Shown: in pieces, positions 1 to 41,669 of the stretch
Layout of the letters: every line of letters begins with the position of its first letter
Position numbering within the stretch: the stretch's first letter is position 1
Origin: Climacteris rufus
Lineage: Eukaryota; Chordata; Aves; Passeriformes; Climacteridae
Direction: 5' to 3'
Length of the DNA stretch: 64,000 nt
Assembly (NCBI GenBank): GCA_013398175.1
Contig: VZRZ01002551.1
Coordinates: forward strand, 101,686-165,685
Translations under genes and position numbers: made by a program
Notes under the pieces: model-generated
What the model was told of the DNA's origin: nothing
Seen by the model: only the letters and a program-made list of their open reading frames with translations
Database searches by the model: none

Positions 1-432
1 GTGGTCAGAATCCTCAGGAGTTTGCAAGACCAAGCATTGTGAGCCTCATCAAACATGATTTTAAATAAAGCTTAAAGGAAATATTATTTTTACTGTCATG
101 GCTTTATGAAGTTGCAGTCACAATGTTTTTCTGAAAAATATCTGTCACTTTTTCTTTGTTAAGAAAAAAAAAAACCAAAGCAAACAAACCCCTCACTTCA
201 TGGTTATTTAGTAACCCTAACTTCCTTGAACAATATGTCCATCAGCCCTGATATGTCAGTTGGTGTAAATTGTGGCTTGTAATGTCAGGATTTTTTTCTT
301 CTTAAGATTAAAAAAAGTGTGTCTGTCATAATCTGTTTTCAGTAGTAAGCATTAGAAATAATATAGCAATTACAAATTGTATTTTTAAAGTATTTTAATA
401 TAAAAGTTGACCTATGTCTGTGTTGTTGTCAG

Positions 433-30516
<30,084 letters not shown>

Positions 30517-30783
30517 ATGAGAAATATGGAAATATGGACTGGGCTTAACTTGCCAGAAGGCTTGTTTCCAAATGGAAGAAATTGATGACTGTCTTGCAAT
30601 TTTGCTTTTTTTTGTCTTTTTTTTTTTAAGGGCTTTGTAAGTAGTTTCTAGATAGCTAAACAAAGGCTGTGACTATAAGCCTAAATTGTATTCTGCTTTC
30701 ATAACTTTACCAATTTTAATGGAATGGTGACTATATTCTCTAAGTTTTGAATCATGTTATACTAAAATGTTAATGATCATTGT

Positions 30784-30801
30784 AAAAAAAAAAAAAAAAA
30801 A
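30784..30801 (+). repeat. A18 homopolymer in the 3' UTR
   Basis: Run of 18 A residues 268 bases after the stop codon, with no AATAAA just before it. It is a likely internal-priming site for oligo-dT cDNA, which could produce a false short 3' end. Confidence 0.95.
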
Positions 30802-32313
30802 GCCTTGTAGTCTCTCTGCCAAATACTAGGTTTTTTACATAGAATTAGAAAACAATCGTGCAAAACTTACGATTGCCTCTGTGTTTCCTGATATCTGTTG
30901 CTCTGGAACTACACCACTTATCATGTCCATTTTCCTGTAAAGGTGTGGGTTTTTCTTTTCTGGAGTGGTCTATAACAAATATATGTATCTGTAGAGAGAT
31001 ACTGGGAATATGGACTTTCCTTTTCCTAACCTTTTCGTCAATCTGTAACAAAATTCTTTGAACCAATGGAAATAATTGAGACCTAAACATATCTGCTGTT
31101 TCCATGGTGTGTGTCTGTTGGTATTAAGGGGCCTACACCTCCCAAAGTCCAACTATGGCCCTTTATATTTCAGTCATACCAACTAGAATGGGGCTAGATG
31201 CAGGAAGCTTAAAAAGTCTCCCTCCTCATGCAGACAAGTGGTAGCTGCACAATTTCCCGCATGAACTGCTCTTATTCTCCAGATATAATTCCTTTCCCCA
31301 GCTCCTAGTCAAGGGCAAATGAATATTGTTTCTGGAGTCAGGTCTGTCATTCCAGTGTTTCACAGAAAAACAGGGGAAGAGAAGGTTGTGGATGGCTTGA
31401 AGATTCTTCTGAAGGGCATACAGATGGTTAAGGGTAAAAGCAGTAAGTGTGCACTACTTGTCAATAGAGGCCTCAGCAAAATCTAAGGGGTTTGTAACCC
31501 AGTTTCATGACAACTAGAATGAATGCCATGAGACAATCAAAATGAAAAGACATTATCTAAGAATGATTTTGGTGAGGTCTTCTTTTGCCTGTTAATTACA
31601 AAATCATTTTTACATTTGTTATTTTTGCAAATAGGTAATATTAGATGCATTGGATCTCCCATCCCAAATCAGTACAATATGCCTTTATTATACAGAGCAC
31701 GAATTGACTGGAAATCGATATTTGCTAAAATACAGTGTTCTCTCCAATATAATGGTTTCTGTCATTTCTGTCATTCGTATAAATAGGAGCATGTAAAACA
31801 CTTCAGTTAAAATAGTTCCTGACATAATGTTTGACACCAGGACTGGAGCATATTAAGTGACTGAAAAACATGTAAAATGTAGATGCATAAAAAAAAGTGT
31901 ACATAATGCCTGTCATACATGTAATAAGCATATTAAGCACATGATACAGAAGGGCATTCTAATACTAAGTGAATGAGGGATTCACCATAGTCAATGTGTG
32001 TTGCAGAAGCAATGTAACACATTTCTCAAGGAACCAGATAGAAAAATCATGCAATATTTAGCTCTTGTACTAGCCTTTGTACTGCATTTTCCCATTCTAA
32101 ATAAGAAATGCTTCTCTTTCATGAAACAGTTACAAAATTTGTCTTGATCCACACATGGGTTTTATAGCAGTAAAACTGCTTTGATTGAAGGTATTGTTTT
32201 GCACAGATGCACTTACCCTAAACAATTCTTTGATAATCTGTTGTCAATACCATAACAGGCTATCCTGCAGCCCAGAAAGAAATAAACAAAATGCCTTTGT
32301 CAACACCAGTATG

Positions 32314-32535
32314 CCAGGCAGGGACCTGCTGGGGCTAGGGCTTGGGGTAAAGGTGCTCTATGTGTGCTGAGTTTGGGCTCTGGCTTTTTGTCAGGCTCTG
32401 GAATAGTACCCAGAGGATCTTTGTACAATAAAAACCAAAGGAAAATATAAGACTATCTAGAAGAACCACCTTATTTTAAAATTCACAGGTTTTGGAGAGG
32501 AGAGGTTCCTGTACTCCCAAGCAGTGAGAAAAATT
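32314..32535 (+). repeat. 222-bp direct repeat, copy 1 (pairs with 41448-41669)
   Basis: Matches 41448-41669 without gaps at about 93% identity by eye (roughly 16 differences, mostly transitions), including an identical core of about 87 bases. It contains AATAAA. The flanks do not match, so this looks like an interspersed repeat or duplicated segment. I do not recognise the family. Confidence 0.9.
32427..32432 (+). promoter_or_regulatory. AATAAA, alternative polyadenylation signal for OXCT1
   Basis: Canonical hexamer inside repeat copy 1, 1.9 kb after the stop codon. The sequence after it is not clearly GT-rich. If it is used, a repeat provides an OXCT1 3' end. Confidence 0.35.
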
Positions 32536-34477
32536 CCCACAAAGGTATTCCCATAATACTAAGCTGTGACTTAAACTTGTGGCTGCTAATGGGTGGTTGG
32601 CCATTGTGTAGCCTGTAGCTGTAGGCAGGACCTGAAGCTGAGCCCATGGGAAAGAAATGCGTTGCACAAAGACTAGTGCTAATTTCATGATTAACATATA
32701 CAAGGATTTGGTTCATAGGTAGTTTGCGCTGAAAACCTGAAACGGCATTAATTGTAGTGCTCCAGTATATCTTAACACAGCATGTTAGTTTTCACATATT
32801 TTCTCTATTTAAGCTATTTAGGTGTATTCCCTTTGTTGCCCATTTATTCCAAACAAGTGATGTTTGGCCATTTTTATTGCTGTGGAAGTGGACTGAAGTT
32901 CTGTTCACAGGGGTTTTGCAGATTAAAAATCTGTGTATAACAAAACCTGACTATTTGAGCTCAGTGTAAACAGTTTTGCTTTTGGGTAGAGCAGCCCAGA
33001 GCCCTCTTTCCCCATCCATAAGGACACTTCAGTGATAATTCTGACCCTTATGGTGCTGTACCCAGCAAGAGGTGCCTGTCTTTGGCTTCAGGGCTAGAGA
33101 TGGGTGAAGAGCTACTCTGAGGGGATGGGTGCAATTCCTGAAGGTGCTTTGTTCATCTTCACGCAAAGCTCTTTTAGAGAATACCCAGAATGGATGCTGG
33201 GTTTAGGGGAGGATTATAAAAACTATTATACAGGAGAAGGCAGTTACTATGGATTTATCCAGAGCAAAAAAACCCCACAAAAACAAAAGACCAAAGAACA
33301 CAAACATTTAAATAGACTGGCAAGTCTTAAAGAACTCTATAATTGACCTATTGGCATTACCTATGCTACATTAGTGATAGGACTGATTAGTTAATTGCAG
33401 TGAACATTTACACACACATGAAGTACAGGAGAAATGTTTGAGGGCAGGATCAGGTGTATGTTGCTTCTGCCATAGAACTATGCTTTGCTGGTACACGCAC
33501 AGGAGCCATTGTTGTCATTAATACATGGCTATAAAAAGACGAATGACCTAGTAATGCCTAGGAGTTTAGCACCTTGGTTTCTGAATCAAAGAATTAGGAG
33601 CCGAGAACTCCTTATTTCCAACTTTTCTGGTTCCCCACTTACTGCCTTGTGGAATGTCAGCTGTGTTCTCTGCCTTGTCTCCTGTTGCTGGAAAAGGGGA
33701 TGTTTTTCTTCCTACCTCACAGGGATGTTGTGAGGAATAAGAAGCTAAGGTCTGTGCAAGAGGTTCTTTCTCTTCAACTTGGGGATCACACTTGATCAAG
33801 AGTGTGGAAGAGTACTTGAAGAGTGTCTCAAATGTGCTGTACATTTGAGTTCTGTGTCTTATTTATGTCAGTGTTAATGCAAGAGAGCAAAAGTATATGG
33901 TGCTGAAAATTGGGGATAAAAGGAGAACAGGCTCTCTCCATTTACAGCAATGATGCTGTAGCAACAGGAGACAAGATATGTATGTCACACGTTAATTTTT
34001 TTTATCTTGAGGACAATAGATTGTGGTAAAATATTGGTATTGTTATGAAAACATCATGAGTCCGCACAAGCTAATTGCAACAAGCTTTGAATCCACTTTT
34101 TAAAATTAATTTGTTAAGCAGAAATAAAAATTAAAGCACTCCCAAGTGTTTTCCTCTCCGTGGATGCAAGTGTGATTCATAGGTAAGTTATACCCTGAGC
34201 AGCAGTTGCAGTGGTTGGTCTTGCAGGGATGAAGGTTTATTGGGACATCACTGAAATCATTCCCTGCTTGACAGCACTTCACAAGTTAGGGACGGTTGAT
34301 ACTCTTTGTCCTGAAGAAGATGATGATGATGATTCTACTATATTATCACATTGGATTTATTTCACTTTATATTTTATTGATCTTTTGTCCCTGAAAAAAG
34401 AATTGTAGAAGAGGTAGTTGTACTGTAAATTCTGCAAACTAAACATAAAAGTCCTTCTATGTATTTGCAAAACAATC

Positions 34478-34483
34478 AATAAA
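34478..34483 (+). promoter_or_regulatory. OXCT1: AATAAA, best polyadenylation signal candidate for OXCT1
   Basis: The canonical hexamer is followed after about 20 bases by a T- and GT-rich stretch (ggttgttactatttttcg, then tggtgttgtgttctg), the expected arrangement of a cleavage site with downstream element. It lies about 4 kb after the stop codon. An AATAAA at 34123-34128 is a weaker neighbour. Confidence 0.5.
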
Positions 34484-34505
34484 GATTTTAAATCTCTGGT
34501 TGTTA

Positions 34506-35363
34506 CTATTTTTCGTGGTGTTGTGTTCTGCTTTTAGGAGAAGTAAAAGTTTAGCTTGTGTTCACACCAGCATGTCACACCTCAGCACACAGCAAAGCCT
34601 CAAGGTCTTGTCTGAGTGTGGATGGGTTTGGTAAACAGAAATAATGAAGCTCAAAAATCAGTTAACAGCTGGATTCTACATGTTCTCTCTTCTCACTGAT
34701 GTCTCTGTTGGGTCAATCTCAAACATAATTATCACATTCATTTTCAAAATTACTTGTTTTTCAATCAAGTTAAATAATGGACTGCATATGTAGTCCTTAG
34801 AGAAGTGATTTTTTACCTTTTGATTAAAACTGCTGTAGAACTGATCACATTTGAGATTGTTAATCATTGATGTTAGCATGTGGCTGCACTCTGAAAATTG
34901 TACTAGATGACACATGAAGACAAATTCCATTAGCCACCTACTGAATGATAAAGTAGATGATTGCAAAGGGATGAAAATGTCTGTGTATAGTGGGGTCATC
35001 CTTCCGTACCTGTCATAAGGTCATGCGTAAATGTGTCACAGAACCATTTTCTCTTCAGTATCATCAAAAAGCAAGTTGATAAATGTGAAGAAAAATGTTT
35101 AGAGTCATTAAAAAAACCCCTGATGTTTTGCTCTGAAATGAAACTCTTCAGTAATTTATGTATGTGGTCAAAATCCAACAGCCCTGTGAAGGGAGCTACA
35201 AGAGAAGTGCCAAACCACTGAGATAATACACCAGTCTTGCAGCTCTGAAATACACTCATGCAAATGTGGAAGGTTACATTTTCCTCTGACAAGAGGAGAA
35301 AGTTGGTTACAGGCATATCTGAGAAGTTTAATTGTATCTTGTGTGTCTTCTGTTGTTGCCTAT
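34506..35363. other. Intergenic sequence, nothing recognised
   Basis: Unique-looking AT-rich DNA between the probable OXCT1 3' end and the first LTR fragment. Minus-strand open frames of about 105 codons at 34676-34999 and 34996-35316 show no domain or splice support. Confidence 0.6.
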
Positions 35364-35582
35364 TGTGCAGGTTTGGGCTTGGGTAGAGTTATTTTTCTTC
35401 ACAGTAGCTAGTACGGAGCTGTGTTTTGCATTTGTGCTGAACATAGGGTTGATAACATAGTGATGTCTCCCTTTTCCCAAGCAGTGCTTGCACAGAACTG
35501 AGGCCTTTCTGCTCCTCATCCCAGCACACCAGTGAGGAGATTGGGGATGCACAAGGAGCTGGGAGGCAACTTGGCCGGGACT
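35364..35582 (+). mobile_element. Avian ERVL-type LTR, 5' fragment (about 220 bp)
   Basis: Begins TGTGCAGGTTTGGGC, the expected TG start. It continues with gggtagagttatttttc, gtgctgaacatagggttga, gcagtgcttgcacagaac and tgcacaaggagctgggagg. I recognise these from a very common avian endogenous-retrovirus LTR group. Similarity stops near 35582, so the 3' half with the poly(A) signal is missing. Noncoding relic. The family name is from memory and should be checked against a repeat library. Confidence 0.8.
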
Positions 35583-38034
35583 GCATTTCTTTGCTGCACA
35601 GCCAGTACTCTGAACCCCTCTTCTCCATGTATCCATCTGCTCCTGGAGACCAGGGATCAACTCTGAACGTGCTTGCTCCACAGTGTGTGTGGCAGCTGTA
35701 ATGGAAGAATTTCAGAGAACACCAGGGTGGGGAAGGAATTCCTTTTCTGAATGTATTTAGGTAACATCAGATTTTTAGGCTCCAGCAAAGATGAAAGTAG
35801 CTATAGTGTTTGTGTTATGACAACTTGCTGTGCCTGGTTCACATGCTTATGTACATATTTAGAAGAAGTAAGGGCATGGGAGAAATCCTTGCCTTCAAGA
35901 CCAATGGATTCTCCATCTGCCTCCCATGATATTTTGGTTTTATTTATTGAATTTTATTGGTGTAATGGCTTGCAAAAGCAAGCAGAACATTACGTATTTG
36001 TGGCAGAAGTAGAGTCTAAAACTAGAATTTCTATTTCCATGTTCTTAAAACTGTCCCCTGAGCATGCAATCCAGAGAATAACTTTATGTAAAGCTTTGAT
36101 AGATGATTAGACTGCATCTGCAGCAATGCTTTTGGGCATTGCCCTTGCTGCTATTGCATAGGTGAGAAATGCTGTCTTTGGTGCAGTGCAAATCATCCTG
36201 CTTCTCTCAAACCTGTGCCTGTATGAGGTTCACAAGCCAGTCCACCCACCTGACTGCTGAAGGATCTCATCATGTACGTAGGTTTGTGGTTTTTTCAACA
36301 TAGAAGTGGCACAGCCCCAGCTCCTTTGAAAAATTGTGATGCTTCTTTCCCTGTATTAACTCAGCAGGGAGAGTTTTTGTGAAGGTTCAGTTCCTAACCC
36401 TGGGCAGTAAGATTCAAAGCACATCTTGCTTGTCCCAGGAAAATGCCTAACCAGCCATGCTGCTGGGTGAGCTATGTGAGAGGGCTGCTCTAGAGGGAAA
36501 CGTCTTTCTTTGCAGAAAGGATGGCAGAACTACGAGGCTGTGAATGAAGTCAAGAAGGAACAGGAGATGTTCATTTAGCGTGCAAGTAATTCGCCCAGCA
36601 GTGGCAAGGCCTGAATTATCCTTCAAAGAATGGCTCTTCTTTTATTGACATGGGCTTTCAAATGTGTAAGCAACTCACTTCCCCTCCTTTCTGGCTCTCC
36701 CATGTGGCACCTTCTGCATTAACTCAGGTGTTTCAGGGCAAGCACAGAACGAAACCATGAAGTCTTACAGAACTGGCAGGTCAAGCAATGTAGTGCTATG
36801 GCACCTCAGCACAATACAGAGAGGGATTTTCCCTTTTAAGATTAGGTTGACTAAATTAATCAAATTTGTTTGTAGGCACTTATGTCAATTACTGTTATTC
36901 TTTGGGTAAGTTTCTAAATATTTCCTTTGGTTCCGTCACTGGAAAGTACATAATACATATGTAGAAAAGGGAACTGAAAACTTCTGTAAATGCAGGAAAC
37001 AGGAAAACCTATTTCAAGAAGAGCAAAACCTGTAGCCAGGAGAATTAGTTTGCATAAACTGAACAAAAGCAACATGAAAAGAAAACTTAAATGCTACCCC
37101 CCAAAAAACAAATGCAAGCCATAGAAGCAGCATGTTGGTGCCACTTAAGAAAGTGTACATTAATTCTAGGACAAATTCAATCTCATCTGTTTAGCAGAGA
37201 GTGAATAAAGACTATGAATTGGATCTGATGCCTATACCCTGCAAAATCGTATTTCCCTTTGGAAAATTTGGCTGTATGAGCAATTAAGACTTTCACTCAG
37301 ATTTGTCCAAAAATAAGGCAATCTCTGTGAGCCCATAGCAGGCAAGTCTGTCTTGTCCAATAAATATCCCTGAAAATACAAAGCTGAAAGCTATAATCAG
37401 ACACTCTGGTTTGCCAGTCGTTTCTGTCTAGTTCCATCTTGCATTTGCTGCAATAAAACCCATCACCTATGTTTTCCTCTTTCTGGCACCCTACTAATCC
37501 TAAACAAGTAGCTCCCTCTGCCCAAGGAAGACTGCTCAAATTTCATCAGTTTTCTTGCTTGCCCGGGCTTGTTCTTGGGAGGAGAAGAAGCTGAAGTGTG
37601 TGTGTCCGTGTTCTGCTGAGCTGTGCCAGCAGGGGAACTGAGACCAGAATAGCAGAGCAGACATCATGGGCAGAGATGGTGTTGGGGAATGGTGTCAGAG
37701 AGCTGCTGCCGAGTATCAGCACCTCTGGTGTGCTAGCCAGTTTCTAACACACTGCTACTCATGCATCTCCTGCCAGAAAAAGCCCCACACGCATGGTATG
37801 TTCTTCTCTCTGTTTTTCATTTTATTTCAGCTAGGAGATCAGATGCTCTGTTTGAAAAAATTAGTACAATGAACTCCAGTGAAGAGGATGCATCTGAGTG
37901 AAGAGCTGGCTGCTTGGCTACCCGAGTCCTGGGCATTACTCTGATTGCAGTGCCCACGGGGGCAAGAAGGAAGACATCAGGCTTGACATGGCTCTTCTCA
38001 GATCTTAGATGCTCATTGTGTGGGCTGTACTTAC
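35583..38034. other. Intergenic sequence, nothing recognised
   Basis: No repeat family or RNA gene recognised. A + strand open frame of 119 codons (35751-36110) has no recognisable domain and is likely chance. Confidence 0.6.
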
Positions 38035-38302
38035 ACAGTGGTGGGCAACAGGGCTGAGAATGGCTCAGGACTTTTTTGGAGCAGAAGGCAGGAGCTGAGA
38101 TCTGCGACTGAAATGGCACAAAACCATTTTTCTGCCCTGCATGGCGGAACTACTCCTGGAACTCTCAGTTCCACCAGGGCATGCTTCTCATAGTAATGCT
38201 TATACTTCTTCAGGATTGTGGGCTGGTATTGGTGATTTTCTGCTGCTGTATTGATTAATACCAAAATTTTCAGATTCTTCTCTTCTTCAGGCAACCTTTG
38301 GC
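38035..38302 (-). other. Exon-like open block on the minus strand, unidentified
   Basis: On the minus strand a strong acceptor (ggcttttattctcttttccag) precedes 38302 and a donor (gtaagt) follows 38035, enclosing 268 bases with one uninterrupted frame. The frame reads QRLPEEEKNLKILVLINTAA and continues through a basic, Tyr-rich stretch (ILKKYKHYYEKHALVELRVP) to a less protein-like end. A TAA spans the donor (TG|TAA), so splicing would be needed to continue. I do not recognise the protein family, and no second exon was identified nearby. It could be an exon of a lineage-specific gene or lncRNA, a relic of a transposon or pseudogene, or chance. Confidence 0.3.
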
Positions 38303-41300
38303 CTGGAAAAGAGAATAAAAGCCAACTGTATAAATCTGCTAGCTATAAAACTGAAGGATGGCGAAATTATTCTGCAACAGCATATCCATGTTCTCATTAA
38401 GAGCAATTCAGCATTTTTAGGACATGTTAACTGCTGCAGTGAGAAGAAGAGGCTGCAGATCAATGTAAAATAAACCACAGCTTCACAAAAGCCAATTTAT
38501 GATTTCCAAAGTACTTTTCCTCAGTTGTGTAGGAAAGTCATCACTGGTACATCAGTGGGGCAACAGTTAACAGAGAAAGCCTCAGATCACTTTGGGTGTG
38601 GAGTTGCAAAACTCATTCAATCTGAAAAAAAATCTCCATATTGTAATGATAAAACCTGGAGATAATCTGTCACAAAAAAAAAAAAATTGAGAAAGGGGAA
38701 TGATCACTGATAGCTTCACTTCTAAAATGGAGAGGTCATGGCTGTTAATTAATCATCCAAATCACCCCTATGTATATCTTTACCCAACAAGCTGTCTGAC
38801 CTCTTGCAAAACAACCCCTCTAAGAATGCAACAACCTGAGAACTTTTTTCCACAGGGATTTTAGCTGTGCAGCAGATTGTTTTCACAGTGGAGCTGAAAG
38901 GGGCAGAGAGACCAGGGCACAGCAGCATTATATCATGGCACTGCTGGTCCTGGGGCAGCAAACCCACCCACTGGGGTCATGGCTCTTGGCTGTTTATTTG
39001 GATGGGCTCCTCTTTGGGGTGATCTCTACCAGTGCATGTGTTGTTTAAGCATCTTTTCAAATCTAATCAGATTTAAGTGTGTGTTTGGGGGCCTCCAGCA
39101 ACACCTCGAGGAGTGTGAGCTTGGACGTGAAGGTGAGAGAAGTCAGGCCTGAGGCATTCTGACCTGAGAGGGCTTTTTGGCTCCAGCAGGGTGTGGCCAG
39201 GCAGGACCTGTCAGCAGATGGGGAATCTGCTTGTAGTCTGTGCAGGACACGCTGCCATCCCAGCAGTGGAGGGCCGGGAAAGCAGGGAAATGCTGTGCAG
39301 TGCAGGTCTCCCCATGCCCCTAATCCCCATCTCCCTGGCTGTGCAGAGCTGCCTGACAAGGGCAGAGATTTTGCATCTTTTCCCAGAGATGCTGAGTGCT
39401 GAACCCTGGCTTGGTTGGGCGCATCTGAAGGCTATTGTATACAGAAGAGTGCTTCTGAAATGACAAATTTTGGCAGTACCTGACAATTTTGCCCCAAAGG
39501 GAGACCAGTTCTTAGTGCAACACAATATGCACAGCATGGTGCTTCAGCTGGGGCAGTTATGGCGTGGGGAAAATGTATGTGGAGGTTGCCCAGAGCACTT
39601 TTAGCTATTTAAGCATTAACTACTAAACATGTATTAATTTAGTGAGATTGTGGCCTAAGGATCCCAGGATTACTGCTCCCAGGTGTGGGCTTTCATCTTT
39701 GAGTACACAGTAAATGTTTTAAGTACTTGCCTTTCAAATATTGAGACGGGTTTCACTAAAATCTAGAAATAATCTAATAATAATATAATCTGAAATAATA
39801 ATCACAATATAATCTACAACTATATTTAAATCTAGTAAAGGAAAGAGTAGGAAGAGAAGAGTTTTCCTGTGACTTTCTTGCTACTTATCACTCCAAACTT
39901 CATATATTCACAGAATGTTTCACAGAACTTTGGCAAATCAAACCCACCAGCAGACATTCATCTTCATAATTACTGGGGCTAGAGAAGAGGAACCAAGCTC
40001 TAATTTCACCACCACTATTCACAGGTGAAGCCTTCAGTATTAAAAAAATGAATACAGCTGGAGTCCTACTAGTTATAGTGAACCTTTAAGGTGGGAAATG
40101 ATAAAAGACAACTGGGTTTGCTGAATAAATCAGCACTGCCACCCCTGCTGGGGAATGTGGTTACCTGTATTACAGCAGGAGGAGGTCAGTGTCCTGTGCT
40201 CAGGCTCTGTGCAATTACCCAGGGGAGTGATGGGGGGCTGCAAAGACAGCTGGAAGTGGTTCACTCAGCACATCCTCACCCACAGAATGAGGAAACCCAA
40301 ATGCCCTGAAATGACAGAAGGAAAGATCAATTCCTAACTGGTTGCTGGCACTAAAGCCAGAACTGCAGAAAAGGAAAGCTGCTATGTTCTCTTAGGTGAA
40401 TTAATTTGATGGTCTAACATGAGCATTAATTTCTCCCCAAAGCATGACCTGCTGGGGTGGTGTGAGCCCTGGGTTTGATTGCTGCCTTGGCTCTGAGGCT
40501 CTGGGTGGCAGGCAGGCAGGCAGCCAGCTCCCACCAGCACCTTCTGCCAGCTTTGTTGCTGTTACTAATTTTTAAGGCATCACGAAACATTAGAGGTCCT
40601 TAAGCATGACATGGAGCTGTGGCTAAGATATTATTCAAAGAGGAGAGCTCTTACTGCTATTTGAGTGGTTCACAGTAAGACTGCCGAGGTATTTGCTAAT
40701 CCCAGTAAACAAAAAATCCCTGCAGCTAAGAGCCATCACCAGAAAGCACAAGCAGGGTTGGCTCTCCCACATTGTTTCTCCACTGTTTTCCTTCCCCCTC
40801 AGTCATGTACAAACATAGTATTTTTCACCCTTTGTCCTGTGGAGGGGAAAAAAAATCTAATTTTTTTCTTGTAACAAGATTTCTTTTTAAAATACCTCTT
40901 CTACATGATCCTAACAGGATCCTCAGCATGTGTGCATCTGTATGACTTTAACAGGAAGGGGGAGAAGAGGGTAGGCAAACATGTTACAGTGGTATTAACT
41001 GGCATGGGCCTAGAAATGCCACAGTTTAAAGGTAATTTAAAATATATTTGGCCAAGTCATTGTCTTATTGCTAGTCCTGGAAATATGATTGTGCATCTTA
41101 CTATGAACCATAGTGCCTGAAAATCCTGTGGCCACTTTAGAAAAGGGAACAGTGAGTCAGAAAGGGTGAAAGTTCAACATTCAGAGTCTCAGAGATTTTT
41201 AGATAACTGAAGAGCATAAAGTTTACAGATTTGTATTGTGGACAATGTTGGAACTGACAGAGCACATGAAGTGCTGGCAGGGCAAGATCTGACCTCAGTA

Positions 41301-41447
41301 GTGGAGATGTGTATTAGTTCCCATGGGTTATTTTTGGACAGGTGAAAGTAAGTATTTCTGATTACAAAATGGGGAATGTGTGTGATGCCAGAGCCAGGGT
41401 ACTGATATGAGCCTGAGGCCACTGCTGCCCTTGGGGCATCTGAGCCC
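38303..41447. other. Intergenic sequence with short simple repeats only
   Basis: Mixed AT-rich and moderately GC-rich sequence. It holds an A run near 38672 and a short GGCA tetranucleotide run at about 40507-40523. No gene or transposable element recognised. Confidence 0.6.
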
Positions 41448-41669
41448 CCAGGCAGTGACCTGCTGGGGCCAGGACTTGGAGTAAGGGTGCTCCACGTGTG
41501 CTGAGTTTGGGCTCTGGCTTTTTGTCAGGCTCTGGAATAGTACCCAGAGGATCTTTGTACAATAAAAACCAAAGGAAAATGTAAGGCTGTCTAGGAGAAC
41601 CAGCTTATTTTAAAATTCACAGGTTTTGGAGAGGAGCAGTTCCTGCACTCCCAAGCAGGGAGAAAAATT
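41448..41669 (+). repeat. 222-bp direct repeat, copy 2 (pairs with 32314-32535)
   Basis: Second copy of the repeat described at 32314-32535, same strand, about 9.1 kb downstream, including the same AATAAA. Flanks differ on both sides. Confidence 0.9.

Larger units (their letters stand above)
30517..34505 (+). other. OXCT1: Probable OXCT1 3' UTR, end uncertain
   Basis: Sequence after the TAA stop, with no further splice-supported coding exon. It is AT-rich and has an A18 run at 30784-30801. The first copy of an unclassified 222-bp repeat (32314-32535) lies inside. Two main polyadenylation candidates are at 32427-32432 and 34478-34483. The second has a clear GT-rich downstream region, which would make the UTR about 4 kb. 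If the first is used, the UTR would be about 1.9 kb, closer to the human length as I remember it. Confidence 0.5.

Noticed and set aside
34676..35316. Two minus-strand open frames as a continuation of the 38-kb candidate exon
   Set aside because: No matching splice acceptor/donor pair was found, and the translated sequence has no recognisable domain.
35751..36110. 119-codon open frame on the + strand
   Set aside because: No family recognised and no good acceptor/donor pair around it. Considered chance.
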